Assembly (NCBI RefSeq): GCF_001613425.1
Contig: NZ_BDCI01000029.1
Span: 158,297-222,296 of the forward strand
Length of the DNA stretch: 64,000 bases
From: Nocardia vulneris
Lineage (GTDB): Bacteria > Actinomycetota > Actinomycetes > Mycobacteriales > Mycobacteriaceae
Reading direction: 5' to 3'
Both the position numbers and the translations under genes were made by a program. The notes under the pieces are model-generated. The model was not told where the DNA came from. It saw only the letters and a list, made by a program, of their open reading frames with translations, and did no database searches. This document shows, piece by piece, positions 8,608 to 16,546 of this stretch (positions are counted from its first letter, which is position 1; the number at the start of each line of letters is the position of its first letter).

Positions 8608-8908
8608 CCGACCACCCTAGATCTCGCGGTGTCGCGCCACCTCTGCCCGCAGGATGACCCCGCCGCCACAGTCCGTACGCCGCAGGGCATATCCGCACCC
8701 CGTCGATACGGTGCACGCCGGTAGCCGATCGATCGCGCGCCACGCGGGGCGACGCACCGGACAACCGAATTCGCCGGGGAAGTCCAGCGAAAGTTACGGT
8801 AAAACTGGAACCTAGGGGTCTACGATCGAAAATAGCCACGGTTTGCGTAGCGGTGTTCAGGCGCGTGCATCATACTGTCGGCTTTTTCGAGCAGCGGAGT
8901 AGGAGCTC
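8608..8908. other. 300-base intergenic region between divergent kinase and XRE genes
   Basis: No gene seen. The region must hold promoters for both the kinase (minus) and the XRE gene (plus). Toward the XRE gene there are two -10-like hexamers, TACGAT (8821-8826) and CATACT (8871-8876), neither with a well-spaced -35. An AT-richer patch around 8790-8840 stands out from the flanking GC-rich sequence. Confidence 0.35.
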
Positions 8909-9796
8909 ATGATCACGGAACCGGGACGGTTCGGCGGTGTCGACCCACGGGTCGCGGACCGCGGACCGACGGCGCTGCGGATCGCGGTCGGCGGTCAGTT
9001 GCGCGCACTGCGCGAGGAGTGCGGCATCACGCGTGAAGCCGCGGGCGACTACATTCGCGGATCACACGCCAAGATCAGCCGCCTCGAACTCGGCCGCACC
9101 GGTTTCAAGGAACGCGACATCCTCGATCTGCTGACCCTGTACGGCGTCACGGATCCGGACCAGCGCACGGTGCTGGTCGAGTTGGCCCGCGGGGCGAATC
9201 AGCCCGGCTGGTGGCACAGCTACAACGATCTGCTCCCGTCCTGGTTCGAGACGTATCTCGGCCTCGAAGGCGCCGCGCAGACGATCAGAACCTTCGAAGG
9301 CCAGCTCGTGCCCGGTCTGCTGCAAACCGACGAGTACACGCATGCGGTGATCGCGGTCAGCCACCACAACGCCGAGGCGACCCGGCGGGTGGAGCTACGC
9401 CGCAGGCGCCGCGAGATCCTGGACATCGAGAACGGACCGGCGCTCTGGGCGGTGCTCGACGAAGCCGTCCTGCATCGCCCGATCGGCGGCCGCGACGTGC
9501 TGCGCAACCAGATCCGTCATCTGGTGACGATGTCGGACAAGCGCAACGTGACCATCCAGGTGCTGCCCTACCGGGCGGGCGGTCACCCGGCCGCGGGCAG
9601 CTCGTTCACCATGCTCCGCTTCACCGAGCGCGAACTGCCCGACATCGTCTACCTGGAACAGCTGACCAGCGCGCTCTACCTGGACCGCCGGGAAGATCTC
9701 CAGCTCTACCGCGAGGTGATGGACCGCCTCGCGGTGCAGGCCGAGCAGCCGGATCGGTCCCGCGAACTGCTGATCGCGGCCGCCGAGGCGCTGTAG
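8909..9796 (+). CDS. XRE-family regulator with DUF5753 domain
   Basis: A 295-residue cytosolic protein. Residues about 25-85 are an XRE helix-turn-helix (GGQLRALREECGITREAAG, then SHAKISRLELG). Residues about 100-285 are the DUF5753 domain (FEGQLVPGLLQTDEYT, NVTIQVLPYRAGGHPA), a pairing specific to actinobacteria and linked to Scr1-type toxin-antitoxin-like modules and differentiation control. It starts at ATG 8909 after AGGAG. Such genes are usually followed closely by a small DUF397 gene; here the next gene is on the opposite strand and no DUF397 frame is seen, so this copy is an orphan. Confidence 0.9.
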   Translation: MITEPGRFGGVDPRVADRGPTALRIAVGGQLRALREECGITREAAGDYIRGSHAKISRLELGRTGFKERDILDLLTLYGVTDPDQRTVLVELARGANQPGWWHSYNDLLPSWFETYLGLEGAAQTIRTFEGQLVPGLLQTDEYTHAVIAVSHHNAEATRRVELRRRRREILDIENGPALWAVLDEAVLHRPIGGRDVLRNQIRHLVTMSDKRNVTIQVLPYRAGGHPAAGSSFTMLRFTERELPDIVYLEQLTSALYLDRREDLQLYREVMDRLAVQAEQPDRSRELLIAAAEAL

Positions 9797-9800
9797 TCCG

Positions 9801-10964
9801 TCACGGGGTGTACGAGCGGATCTCCGGGAACGCCGGGTCGGCCCCGTCGAGCAGCGGCTGCGGCAGCGCGCGCAGGTGCTGATCGAAGAACGCGGCGACG
9901 TAGGCGCGGGTGAGCTCGACGGCACGGTGGCCCGGCAGCGCGGGCGTGGCCGCGGCGTCCGCGCCGAGCAGTGCCGGGGTGTCGAGGAAGGAATTGTGAT
10001 CGGCGCCGACGACGGTCAGCCAGCGCTTCCAACCGTGCAGCGCGGTCCAGGCGTGGTCCCAGCTCGAATCATGGCCGCCGGGGCGGGTTTCGGCGTCGGT
10101 GCCGAACAGCAGGAACGGCCGATCGCCCAATCCTGTTGCGGAGGTGTCGTCGAAGAAGCTCCCATCCATGTTCACCCCGGCTCGCACCCGCGAATCGGCG
10201 GCCATGGTGGCGGCCGCGGCGGCACCGCCGAGGGAGTGTCCGGCCATCCCGATCCGGGCGGTGTCGATCATCTGGGTATGCGCCCAGCTCGGCTGCGCGC
10301 CGGTGAGCCGATCCAGGAGAAACGTCACGTCGCGGGCCCTGGTCTCGACCACGGCCGACAGCGGTAGACCTGCCTCGATGCGTTGGCACACAACGCAAGT
10401 CGACAAGCGTCCGTCCGGGAACTCGGTGCCGAACGATTCGCCGGCGTGGTCGACCGCCGCGACGATATAGCCACGACTGGTCAGTTCCTCGGACAACGCG
10501 GTGAGCGTGTAGCGCGGTGCGGTGAGGCCCGGCGACAGCACGACGAGCGGGTACGTGCCGTCCACGGGCGGCGCGCCCGCGACGCTGTGCATACGTATCG
10601 CGGACAGGGTTTCGGCAGGGATCTCTTGGTCGAGCGCCGAACCCGCGAGCAGCGCCGAGATTTCGGCGGCACTCGCGTACGACTCGAACGCCCCGGCGCC
10701 CGCATGCGCCGGGTAGTACATGCTGACCATGAGTTCGCGCGGCGTGCCGGGTGTCCACGGATCGTCCCGCGCGGGATCGACCAGATGCAGCACGTCCCGC
10801 CCGATCGCGAATTGCCCGGTGGGCGTGGGCAACCGACCGGGCTGCGCGGCTGTCGCCGACACGGTGGCGGGCGCGGCGGCCGGTCGGTCCGGAGCACCGG
10901 ACGAACAGGCCGCCACCGCGAGGGTCGCGGTCAAGGCGAGCACGAGGGCGACGGCACTGCGCAT
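9801..10964 (-). CDS. PAF-acetylhydrolase-like secreted lipase/esterase
   Basis: A 387-residue exported lipoprotein. The signal ends in lipobox AVAAC, then a Pro/Ala linker. The alpha/beta-hydrolase core has PLVVLSPGL at the oxyanion strand, the nucleophile in AGHSLGGAAAAA, an Asp in FGTDAETRPG and the His in GADHNSFLD, the pattern of platelet-activating-factor acetylhydrolase isoform II and the cutinase-like PET hydrolases. It may cleave short-chain lipid esters outside the cell. Two Cys in TCVVCQ may be a disulfide. ATG 10964 has GGAG upstream. It converges on the XRE gene with 4 bases between. Confidence 0.85.
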   Translation of the reverse strand: MRSAVALVLALTATLAVAACSSGAPDRPAAAPATVSATAAQPGRLPTPTGQFAIGRDVLHLVDPARDDPWTPGTPRELMVSMYYPAHAGAGAFESYASAAEISALLAGSALDQEIPAETLSAIRMHSVAGAPPVDGTYPLVVLSPGLTAPRYTLTALSEELTSRGYIVAAVDHAGESFGTEFPDGRLSTCVVCQRIEAGLPLSAVVETRARDVTFLLDRLTGAQPSWAHTQMIDTARIGMAGHSLGGAAAAATMAADSRVRAGVNMDGSFFDDTSATGLGDRPFLLFGTDAETRPGGHDSSWDHAWTALHGWKRWLTVVGADHNSFLDTPALLGADAAATPALPGHRAVELTRAYVAAFFDQHLRALPQPLLDGADPAFPEIRSYTP

Positions 10965-11071
10965 GGTGAACTCCGCATCGATCGGCCCGGCGCGAATCGC
11001 CGGTGCTGCCTTCGATATTCACCGCCGCCGCGCAAACCTCCGGCAGGGCGACGGCAAAATCAGGTAAGAAC

Positions 11072-11386
11072 TCACGCACCGCCGGCGGGCTTGCGCAGCT
11101 GCGCGTAGAGCTCGTCGAAGCGATTGCCGAGCACCGTGTAGAGGTCGAGCCAGCCGCTGCTCGCGGCGATCTCGCAGAGCGAACCGGTGGGCGCGAACAC
11201 GAATCGGAGCTCGTCCAGGCGGCTCAGGTCGTGCAGCCGGAGCCGCCCGGCGTAGTCGCTCAGGTCATCGATGAGTTCTTGCTCGTCCGAGTAGCGCCGC
11301 TGCCAGCTCAGGTCCTGCGGCGCCGCGCGCACGACGGCGAGCACGCGGTCGAGGATGCGCAGTATCTCGGCCTCGGGCGACTCCAT
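11072..11386 (-). CDS. Hypothetical protein, 104 residues
   Basis: Not recognised. The product is acidic and helical, with no signal or membrane segment; a Leu-rich first half (LRILDRVLAVVRAA) is followed by DELRFVFAPTGSLCEIAASS and ELYAQLRKPAGGA. GC-rich third positions support coding, but there is no strong ribosome site before ATG 11386. It lies between a secreted esterase and a secreted CYTH-like protein on the same strand, with about 30 bases to the latter. It could be a small immunity or accessory protein; nothing shows this. Confidence 0.55.
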   Translation of the reverse strand: MESPEAEILRILDRVLAVVRAAPQDLSWQRRYSDEQELIDDLSDYAGRLRLHDLSRLDELRFVFAPTGSLCEIAASSGWLDLYTVLGNRFDELYAQLRKPAGGA

Positions 11387-11416
11387 GCCGCCAGCATGGC
11401 ATGCCGGAGCGCAGGC

Positions 11417-12280
11417 TCAGTACCGGTGCAGGATCAGGTCGGTCTTCAGCACGTCGGTCGGGGCCAGCCAGCCTTTGGACCGCAACGTACTGATCGCCTG
11501 GTCGCGCAACGTGCTCGCCCGCGCCGAAGTGTCTGTCTTGAAGGACAATTCGATGATCGTCTCGGTGCCGTCGCCCGCGGCGTTGCGCACCGGCACCACC
11601 TCGACGTCGAGGTCGGCGCCCTGCCAGCTGCCGGACCAGCTCTTCGCCTGGACCGGACCGTGCGGCCGGGAGTCCGCGAGCTTGGTCTTACCCCAGTTCG
11701 AGCCGGACCAGTTCTGCAACTTCCCGGGAATCTGATCGACCAGGATCTTGCGCGCCTCGGCCGCGGCGGGCAACGCGGTGCCCTGGTAGCCCTTCGCCGA
11801 CGCGGACTTCTTGTTCGCGAAACTCAACGTCATCTTGTCGTAGGTCCAGTCGACCTGCGCGTCGTAGTTGGTGTCGGAGGAGTCGAAACCCTGCTGGTTG
11901 GCCTTGGTCAGCGCGGCGTCGAGATCGCCGTCGGCGACCGGGAAGCGCTTCTTGTAGTTGAGATCGAACGAGCTGCCGTCCTTGTGCCGCAACCGCACGC
12001 TCCAGCCCGCGCCGTTCAAGTCCAGCGGGGCGGTGTCGAAGTATTCGTAGGCGAGCGCCTTGGCGCTGCCGCCGAGCCCGAAGGTGGTGCGCACGTCCGC
12101 GTTCGGCGCGCCGGAGGCGTCCAGCGCCCCGGCCACCAGATTGAGTTTCACCTCGAAACTCGGCTCCGCGTTCGAGGCCGCCGCCGCTACCGGGACCGTT
12201 CCCGTCGCGGTGCTGCCGATGGTCACGGCCAGTGCCGCGACAGCGATGAGGAGACCGCGGCTGATCTTCATTCTCGACAT
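11417..12280 (-). CDS. Secreted CYTH-like protein
   Basis: A 287-residue exported protein with a classical signal peptide ending near VAAAASNA. The mature part looks like a CYTH / triphosphate tunnel fold: FEVKLNL (E-x-K in the first strand), EYFDTAPLDL, then GWSVRLRHKDG and FDLNYKKRF, and a late strand ETIIELSFKTD. CYTH enzymes (adenylate cyclase IV, thiamine triphosphatase, inorganic triphosphatase) are cytosolic, so an exported member is unusual. Key acidic residues of the first strand are only partly kept (EVK rather than ExExK), so it may bind rather than hydrolyse. The ATG could be 12271, 12280 or 12283; none has a strong ribosome site. Confidence 0.6.
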   Translation of the reverse strand: MSRMKISRGLLIAVAALAVTIGSTATGTVPVAAAASNAEPSFEVKLNLVAGALDASGAPNADVRTTFGLGGSAKALAYEYFDTAPLDLNGAGWSVRLRHKDGSSFDLNYKKRFPVADGDLDAALTKANQQGFDSSDTNYDAQVDWTYDKMTLSFANKKSASAKGYQGTALPAAAEARKILVDQIPGKLQNWSGSNWGKTKLADSRPHGPVQAKSWSGSWQGADLDVEVVPVRNAAGDGTETIIELSFKTDTSARASTLRDQAISTLRSKGWLAPTDVLKTDLILHRY

Positions 12281-12385
12281 CATCGAAGCGTGCGAGCGCA
12301 AGGTGGCCGACAGGCAAGTGGCAGGCGGCCGCCACGTGAAGTCTCCCAGGCAAACACACCGCTACCCTAGCGAGCCGGACCGCTG

Positions 12386-13999
12386 TCAGCGGCGAGCAGG
12401 GCGTCGATGGGCGAGCCATCGACCGGTCGCGGGCGCGAGCGCGCACCACAGCGGAATCAGGAACAGGACCAGCCCGCCGCCGCAGAACGTCCGGCCGATC
12501 GGGTAGTGGTTCGCCACGCTGGCCGCCAAGCCGAGCAACGCGGCCAGCACGGCGAGGCCGCACCCGCCGACCACCACCGTGCGGCCGATGCGCTTGCGCG
12601 CCAGCAAAGCCACGGCACCGAACACCAGCACGACCGACAGCAACGCGCCGACGAAACCGAGCGCGAGGTATTCGAAGGTGAAGTCGAAGCCCGGCCCCCG
12701 CTGGGTGCCCGCCCGCAGCTCGGCCGCCGCGGCGGCCGTCGGGAGCAGCGAGATCAAGCCGTAAATTCCGGCGAGCACGGCGGCGGTCCGCGCGGTCGCG
12801 CCGGAGGGCGGCGGCGGATCGCCCACCGGCGACATGTTCCATGGATATACCGACGCGCCCCCGGGCCCGGCCGCACTCGGCGACTGGGCCACCATGGTCG
12901 GGACGACCCGGCGCTGCGGGTCGCCGTCCACGACGGTCGCTCGGCGGGTCTCGGGCCGCTGCGGCTCGGCGCGCTGAGATTCAGATCGCTGAGGTTCCGA
13001 ACGCTGGAGTTCCGGACGTTGCGGTTCCGGACGTTGCGGTTCCGGACGTTGCGGTTCCGGACGTTGCGGGTGCGGACGCTGGGGTTCTGCCCGCACGGGT
13101 TCGGATCGCGCGGACTCGGACCGCGCATTGTGCATCGTCGGCGACAGCCGAGCGGCGGGTACCGCGGGCCGATGCAGCGCGGCTGCCGCAGCATGCGCGA
13201 ATTCGCTACAGGTGGCGAATCTTTCGTGTCGCTGCTTGGCCATGGCGCGGCCGATCACCTCGTCCAGACCCGCGGGAAGATCGCGGCGGCTGTCGCTGAG
13301 CCGCGGCACCGGTTTGGCGAGGTGGCCCGCGATGATCTGGCCCGGATTGGTCGCCGGGAACGGCGTCTGCCCGGCCAGCAGCGTGAAAAGCGTGCAGGCG
13401 AGCGAATATTGGTCGGCGCGATGATCGATGGTCTCACCGGAGAGCTGCTCGGGCGAGGCGTAGGCGAGGGTGGCGGTGAACGTGCCGGTGGCGGTCAGCT
13501 TGGTGTCGGAGTCGAGCTGGCGGGCGATGCCGAAATCGGTGAGGATGGCCCGTGGCCCGCGCCCGGAATCCGATTCGGCCAGCAGGATATTCGCCGGTTT
13601 GATGTCGCGGTGCAGTACGCCGCGGCTGTGCGCGTAGTCGAGCGCGTCGGCGGTCTCGGCGACGAGCCGCACGATCTGCGCGGGCGCCGTGGCGCGCGGA
13701 TTCATCCGCGCCGCATCGGTACCCGCGATGTACTGCATGGAGATCCACAGGTGCCCGTCCTGGGTGCCGCGATCGTAGATGCCGACGATGCCCGGATGTT
13801 CCAGGCGGGCAACGACATTGGCTTCCTGCTCGAACCGGCGGCGCAGTTCCGGGTCCTCCGAGATCGCCCGATGCAGCAGCTTGAGCGCGACCAGCCGGGG
13901 CAGCCGCGGATGCCGGGCCCGGTAGACGGTGCCCATCCCACCCTGTCCGAGCACGCCGTCGACGAGGTAGTCGGCGAATGTGTCACCCACCCCTAACAC
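12386..13999 (-). CDS. Membrane Ser/Thr protein kinase with repeat linker
   Basis: A 537-residue PknB-like kinase with an intact catalytic domain in residues 1-270: glycine loop GQGGMG (18-23), Lys40 in ALKLL, HRDIKPAN (130-137) and DFG (155-157). A linker of about 60 residues made of Pro-Glu-Pro-Gln-Arg repeats follows, then four hydrophobic segments to the end. Most PknB-like kinases have one membrane segment and an extracellular domain, so this polytopic tail is different. I start at GTG 13999 because GGAAGG lies 6 bases upstream; ATG 14023 is the alternative. Substrate unknown. Confidence 0.9.
   Translation of the reverse strand: MLGVGDTFADYLVDGVLGQGGMGTVYRARHPRLPRLVALKLLHRAISEDPELRRRFEQEANVVARLEHPGIVGIYDRGTQDGHLWISMQYIAGTDAARMNPRATAPAQIVRLVAETADALDYAHSRGVLHRDIKPANILLAESDSGRGPRAILTDFGIARQLDSDTKLTATGTFTATLAYASPEQLSGETIDHRADQYSLACTLFTLLAGQTPFPATNPGQIIAGHLAKPVPRLSDSRRDLPAGLDEVIGRAMAKQRHERFATCSEFAHAAAAALHRPAVPAARLSPTMHNARSESARSEPVRAEPQRPHPQRPEPQRPEPQRPEPQRPELQRSEPQRSESQRAEPQRPETRRATVVDGDPQRRVVPTMVAQSPSAAGPGGASVYPWNMSPVGDPPPPSGATARTAAVLAGIYGLISLLPTAAAAAELRAGTQRGPGFDFTFEYLALGFVGALLSVVLVFGAVALLARKRIGRTVVVGGCGLAVLAALLGLAASVANHYPIGRTFCGGGLVLFLIPLWCALAPATGRWLAHRRPARR
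12949..13098 (-). repeat. 15-bp tandem repeat coding for PEPQR units
   Basis: Ten in-frame 15-bp units lie inside the kinase gene. The four central copies (13009-13068) are identical and the flanking ones diverge. Each codes for a five-residue unit such as PEPQR. Identical centre and decayed edges suggest growth by slippage or unequal crossover, so copy number may vary between strains. Confidence 0.9.
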
Positions 14000-14112
14000 T
14001 ACGATCCTTCCCGTCGAACGCATGCTGATCGACGGCGAGCATAACGCGCCTTGGCGGGGCACCACCTGCCGACGGCGACCGACCGGCCGCTGCCGCGTGA
14101 CGAATTCCCTCC

Positions 14113-14143
14113 TTGCTTGGAGTGCACTCCAGGTGGCTACCGT
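14113..14143 (+). promoter_or_regulatory. MerR-type promoter with dyad in a 19-bp spacer
   Basis: TTGCTT (14113-14118) and TACCGT (14138-14143) are separated by exactly 19 bp. The spacer region carries CTTGGAGTG/CACTCCAGG (14116-14133), an 18-bp dyad with one mismatched pair. This matches the layout of promoters activated by MerR-family proteins of the NmlR/AdhR kind. The -10 ends 7 bases before ATG 14150, giving a leaderless transcript. No MerR gene is nearby. Confidence 0.72.
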
Positions 14144-14149
14144 GCATTC

Positions 14150-14968
14150 ATGAGCAAAATTTGGTTCATCACCGGCGTCTCCCGTGGTTTCGGTCGAGAA
14201 TGGGCGCTCGCCGCGCTGGGCCGCGGTGACCGCGTCGCCGGCACCGCCCGCGACCTGAGCACGCTCGACGATCTCACCGCCCGGTATCCCGAGACGTTCC
14301 TGCCGATCCGGCTGGACGTCACCGATCGGGCGGGCGACTTCGCCGCGGTACAGCAGGCCGCACAGCACTTCGGCCGGCTCGACGTGGTCGTCAACAACGC
14401 GGGCTACGGACAGTTCGGCATGATCGAGGAGCTGACCGAGGACGAGTTCCGCGCCCAGTTCGAGACCAACGTGTTCGGCGCGCTGTGGGTCACCCAGGCG
14501 GCGCTGCCGATCCTGCGGGCCCAGGGCAGCGGCCACATTCTGCAGGTCTCCAGCATCGGCGGCATCGCGGCGTTCATGAATCTCGGCGCGTACCACGCGT
14601 CCAAGTGGGCCCTGGAGGCGTTCTCGCAGTCGCTGGCCCAGGAGGTCGCGGAGTTCGGCATCCACGTGACGCTGATCGAACCCGGCGGGTTCGGCACGGA
14701 CTGGGCCGGTCCGTCGTCCAAGCACGCTACCCCCGACCCGGCCTACGACGCGGCGCGGGAGCGCCGGGCGGCGCAGCGGGCCCTGCAGCGCTCGGGTGAT
14801 CCCGAAGCGACCGGCGCCGCCATCCTGGCGGTCGTCGACGCGGATCAGCCGCCGCTGCGCATGTTCCTCGGCGCGGTCCCGCTGTCCATCGCGACCGCGG
14901 AATACGAGTCCCGGCTCGCGCTCTGGCAGCAGTGGCAGCCGGTTTCGGCTGCCGCCCAAGGCAACTGA
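14150..14968 (+). CDS. Short-chain dehydrogenase/reductase (classical SDR)
   Basis: A 272-residue NAD(P)-dependent oxidoreductase. Motifs in order: cofactor loop TGVSRGFG (8-15), NNAG (about 83), catalytic Ser in LQVSSIGG (about 131), and YHASK (about 145). It belongs to the group that reduces aldehydes, ketones or retinoid-like substrates; the substrate is unknown. ATG 14150 has no Shine-Dalgarno but sits at the predicted transcription start of the MerR-type promoter, so it should be a leaderless message induced by a MerR-family activator, perhaps in an electrophile or aldehyde response (inference). Confidence 0.88.
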   Translation: MSKIWFITGVSRGFGREWALAALGRGDRVAGTARDLSTLDDLTARYPETFLPIRLDVTDRAGDFAAVQQAAQHFGRLDVVVNNAGYGQFGMIEELTEDEFRAQFETNVFGALWVTQAALPILRAQGSGHILQVSSIGGIAAFMNLGAYHASKWALEAFSQSLAQEVAEFGIHVTLIEPGGFGTDWAGPSSKHATPDPAYDAARERRAAQRALQRSGDPEATGAAILAVVDADQPPLRMFLGAVPLSIATAEYESRLALWQQWQPVSAAAQGN

Positions 14969-14971
14969 GCC

Positions 14972-16171
14972 TCAACCCCGGTACAGCATCTCCGGATGCC
15001 ACCGCAGGTCCGCCATGGCGCGCCGGTCCGGGACGCGCCATGGCCGGGCCGAGTTCGGTTCGTTCTGCTCGGCGAGCACCACGGCGTTGCCGCCGAGCCA
15101 CTTGGCCCGGTACATCGCCGAGTCGGAGCCGCGCAGCAGTTCGCGATAGAGCGCCGGGGTGTAGACGGCCTTGGGATGACAGGGATCGAGCACGGCGACC
15201 CCGACGCTGGCCGTGATCCGCACCGGCAGGTCCGGCATGGTCGCGAGCGCGTCGCGCAAACGCTCGCCGACCGCCGCCGGGTCCTCGCGGAGGTAGCCGA
15301 CGACCACGAACTCCTCGCCGCCGGTGCGCGCGATCAGCGCGTCGGCGTCGGCGGCCGCGCGCAATCGCTCGCCCGTGCGCGCCAGGACCTCGTCACCGAA
15401 CGGATGCCCGAAGGTGTCGTTGACGACCTTGAAGCGGTCCAGGTCCAGCGTGGCGACATAGGCGGCGCCGCGGCGGCCGTGGCCGAGATACGACGGCAGC
15501 CGGTTGTCGAGCCCGCGCCGATTCAGCAGCCCGGTCAGCGGATCGGAGAGCGCGTCCTTGCGCAGCAGCCAGTGACTGAACTGGATGAACGGCAGCATCA
15601 CCCCGACCACGACCATCATCACCAGCACCACCGCGAGACCGAGGGCGAGATCGGCCGTGCGGGTGGTCGGCCCGTTGTCCGCCAGCGCGCCCTGCACCAT
15701 CAACGTCGCGAGCACCACGCTCGTCAGCAGCGTCCAGCCGATGTGCAGCGCGAGCACCCGCGGACCGTGGAAGACGGTCACATACGCGCCGATCGCCGTC
15801 AGCAGCACCACCCCGAGCACGCCGACCACCCGGTCGTGCACCAGCACGTCGTTGGCGGCGGTATCGAGATCGAAGAAGACGATCCAGAGCAGCGACTCTT
15901 TTTCCCGCGGCCACGGCAGGAACCACCAGCGCACCGTCCAGGCGCCCGCGACGAGCGCTTCCACGATGCCCTGCACCTCGCCGACCGGACCGGCCACGTC
16001 CCCCTGCGCGATCGAGGCGAGCACCGCGATGGTCAGCATGACGATCCCACCGGCGCCGAGCATGAACTTGAAGCGGCCCAGCGCCGCATGGGACCCGAAG
16101 GTCTCGACCAGCCGGCGATAGTCGACCGGGTCCTGCCACCACGTTCGAAACATCGATCGCCCGTCGGCCAT
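14972..16171 (-). CDS. Membrane diguanylate cyclase (GGEEF)
   Basis: A 399-residue protein that should make cyclic di-GMP from GTP. Residues about 40-205 hold six hydrophobic segments with no known sensor motif. The GGDEF domain follows, with DPLTGLLNRRG, DLDRFKVVNDTFGH and the active loop TGGEEF intact. The RxxD inhibitory site five residues before the loop is absent, so product feedback at that site is unlikely. It is clearly paralogous over its whole length to the gene at 31643-32776, sharing the N-terminal RxxxR(W)LVETF-like start, membrane region and cyclase. ATG 16171 has AGGCGG 7 bases upstream. No EAL or HD-GYP phosphodiesterase is in the window. Confidence 0.92.
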   Translation of the reverse strand: MADGRSMFRTWWQDPVDYRRLVETFGSHAALGRFKFMLGAGGIVMLTIAVLASIAQGDVAGPVGEVQGIVEALVAGAWTVRWWFLPWPREKESLLWIVFFDLDTAANDVLVHDRVVGVLGVVLLTAIGAYVTVFHGPRVLALHIGWTLLTSVVLATLMVQGALADNGPTTRTADLALGLAVVLVMMVVVGVMLPFIQFSHWLLRKDALSDPLTGLLNRRGLDNRLPSYLGHGRRGAAYVATLDLDRFKVVNDTFGHPFGDEVLARTGERLRAAADADALIARTGGEEFVVVGYLREDPAAVGERLRDALATMPDLPVRITASVGVAVLDPCHPKAVYTPALYRELLRGSDSAMYRAKWLGGNAVVLAEQNEPNSARPWRVPDRRAMADLRWHPEMLYRG

Positions 16172-16310
16172 CGGGTCACCGCCTCAGGTCGGACTTCTCC
16201 TGGTCATCCAACTCGGCACGCGGATCGACAGTAGGACGGCACCTACCGTTGGCGCAACGTGAGCTTCACCCTATCGCCGCAGGTAATCGCGGTTCGGGTG
16301 GCTTTATTCG

Positions 16311-16541
16311 CTAGGGACCGGGCGCGATGACCTCGCCGGTGTCGGCGGCCAGCACCCGGATCGCCTCGATCGGGCACGATTCGGCGGCGTCGACGACGAA
16401 TTCGTCCGGAGCGACGGTGTCGGCGATCGGGCGGGAGCGTCCGTCGACCAGGGTGAAGTGTTCGGGTGCCATCCCGACGCACATCCCGGAACCGAGGCAC
16501 TGCTCTCGGTCGACTGTGATCTGCCATTTCTGCTCGGTCAT
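16311..16541 (-). CDS. [3Fe-4S] ferredoxin of a P450 system
   Basis: A 76-residue ferredoxin with cysteines at positions about 15, 21 and 58 (CLGSGMC and SCPIEAI), the single-cluster 3Fe-4S pattern found beside actinobacterial P450s. It should deliver electrons from a ferredoxin reductase to the P450. Its ATG (16541) follows the P450 stop by 5 bases, so the two are one transcript and probably coupled. No reductase gene is in the window. Confidence 0.93.
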   Translation of the reverse strand: MTEQKWQITVDREQCLGSGMCVGMAPEHFTLVDGRSRPIADTVAPDEFVVDAAESCPIEAIRVLAADTGEVIAPGP

Positions 16542-16546
16542 GAGTC

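Noticed and set aside
12949..13098. Could the 15-bp repeats be a CRISPR-like array?
   Set aside because: Units are contiguous, in frame and without spacers.
12407..13996. Long plus-strand open frame opposite the Ser/Thr kinase gene
   Set aside because: It is an antisense shadow of GC-rich coding DNA; the minus-strand frame has a complete kinase domain.
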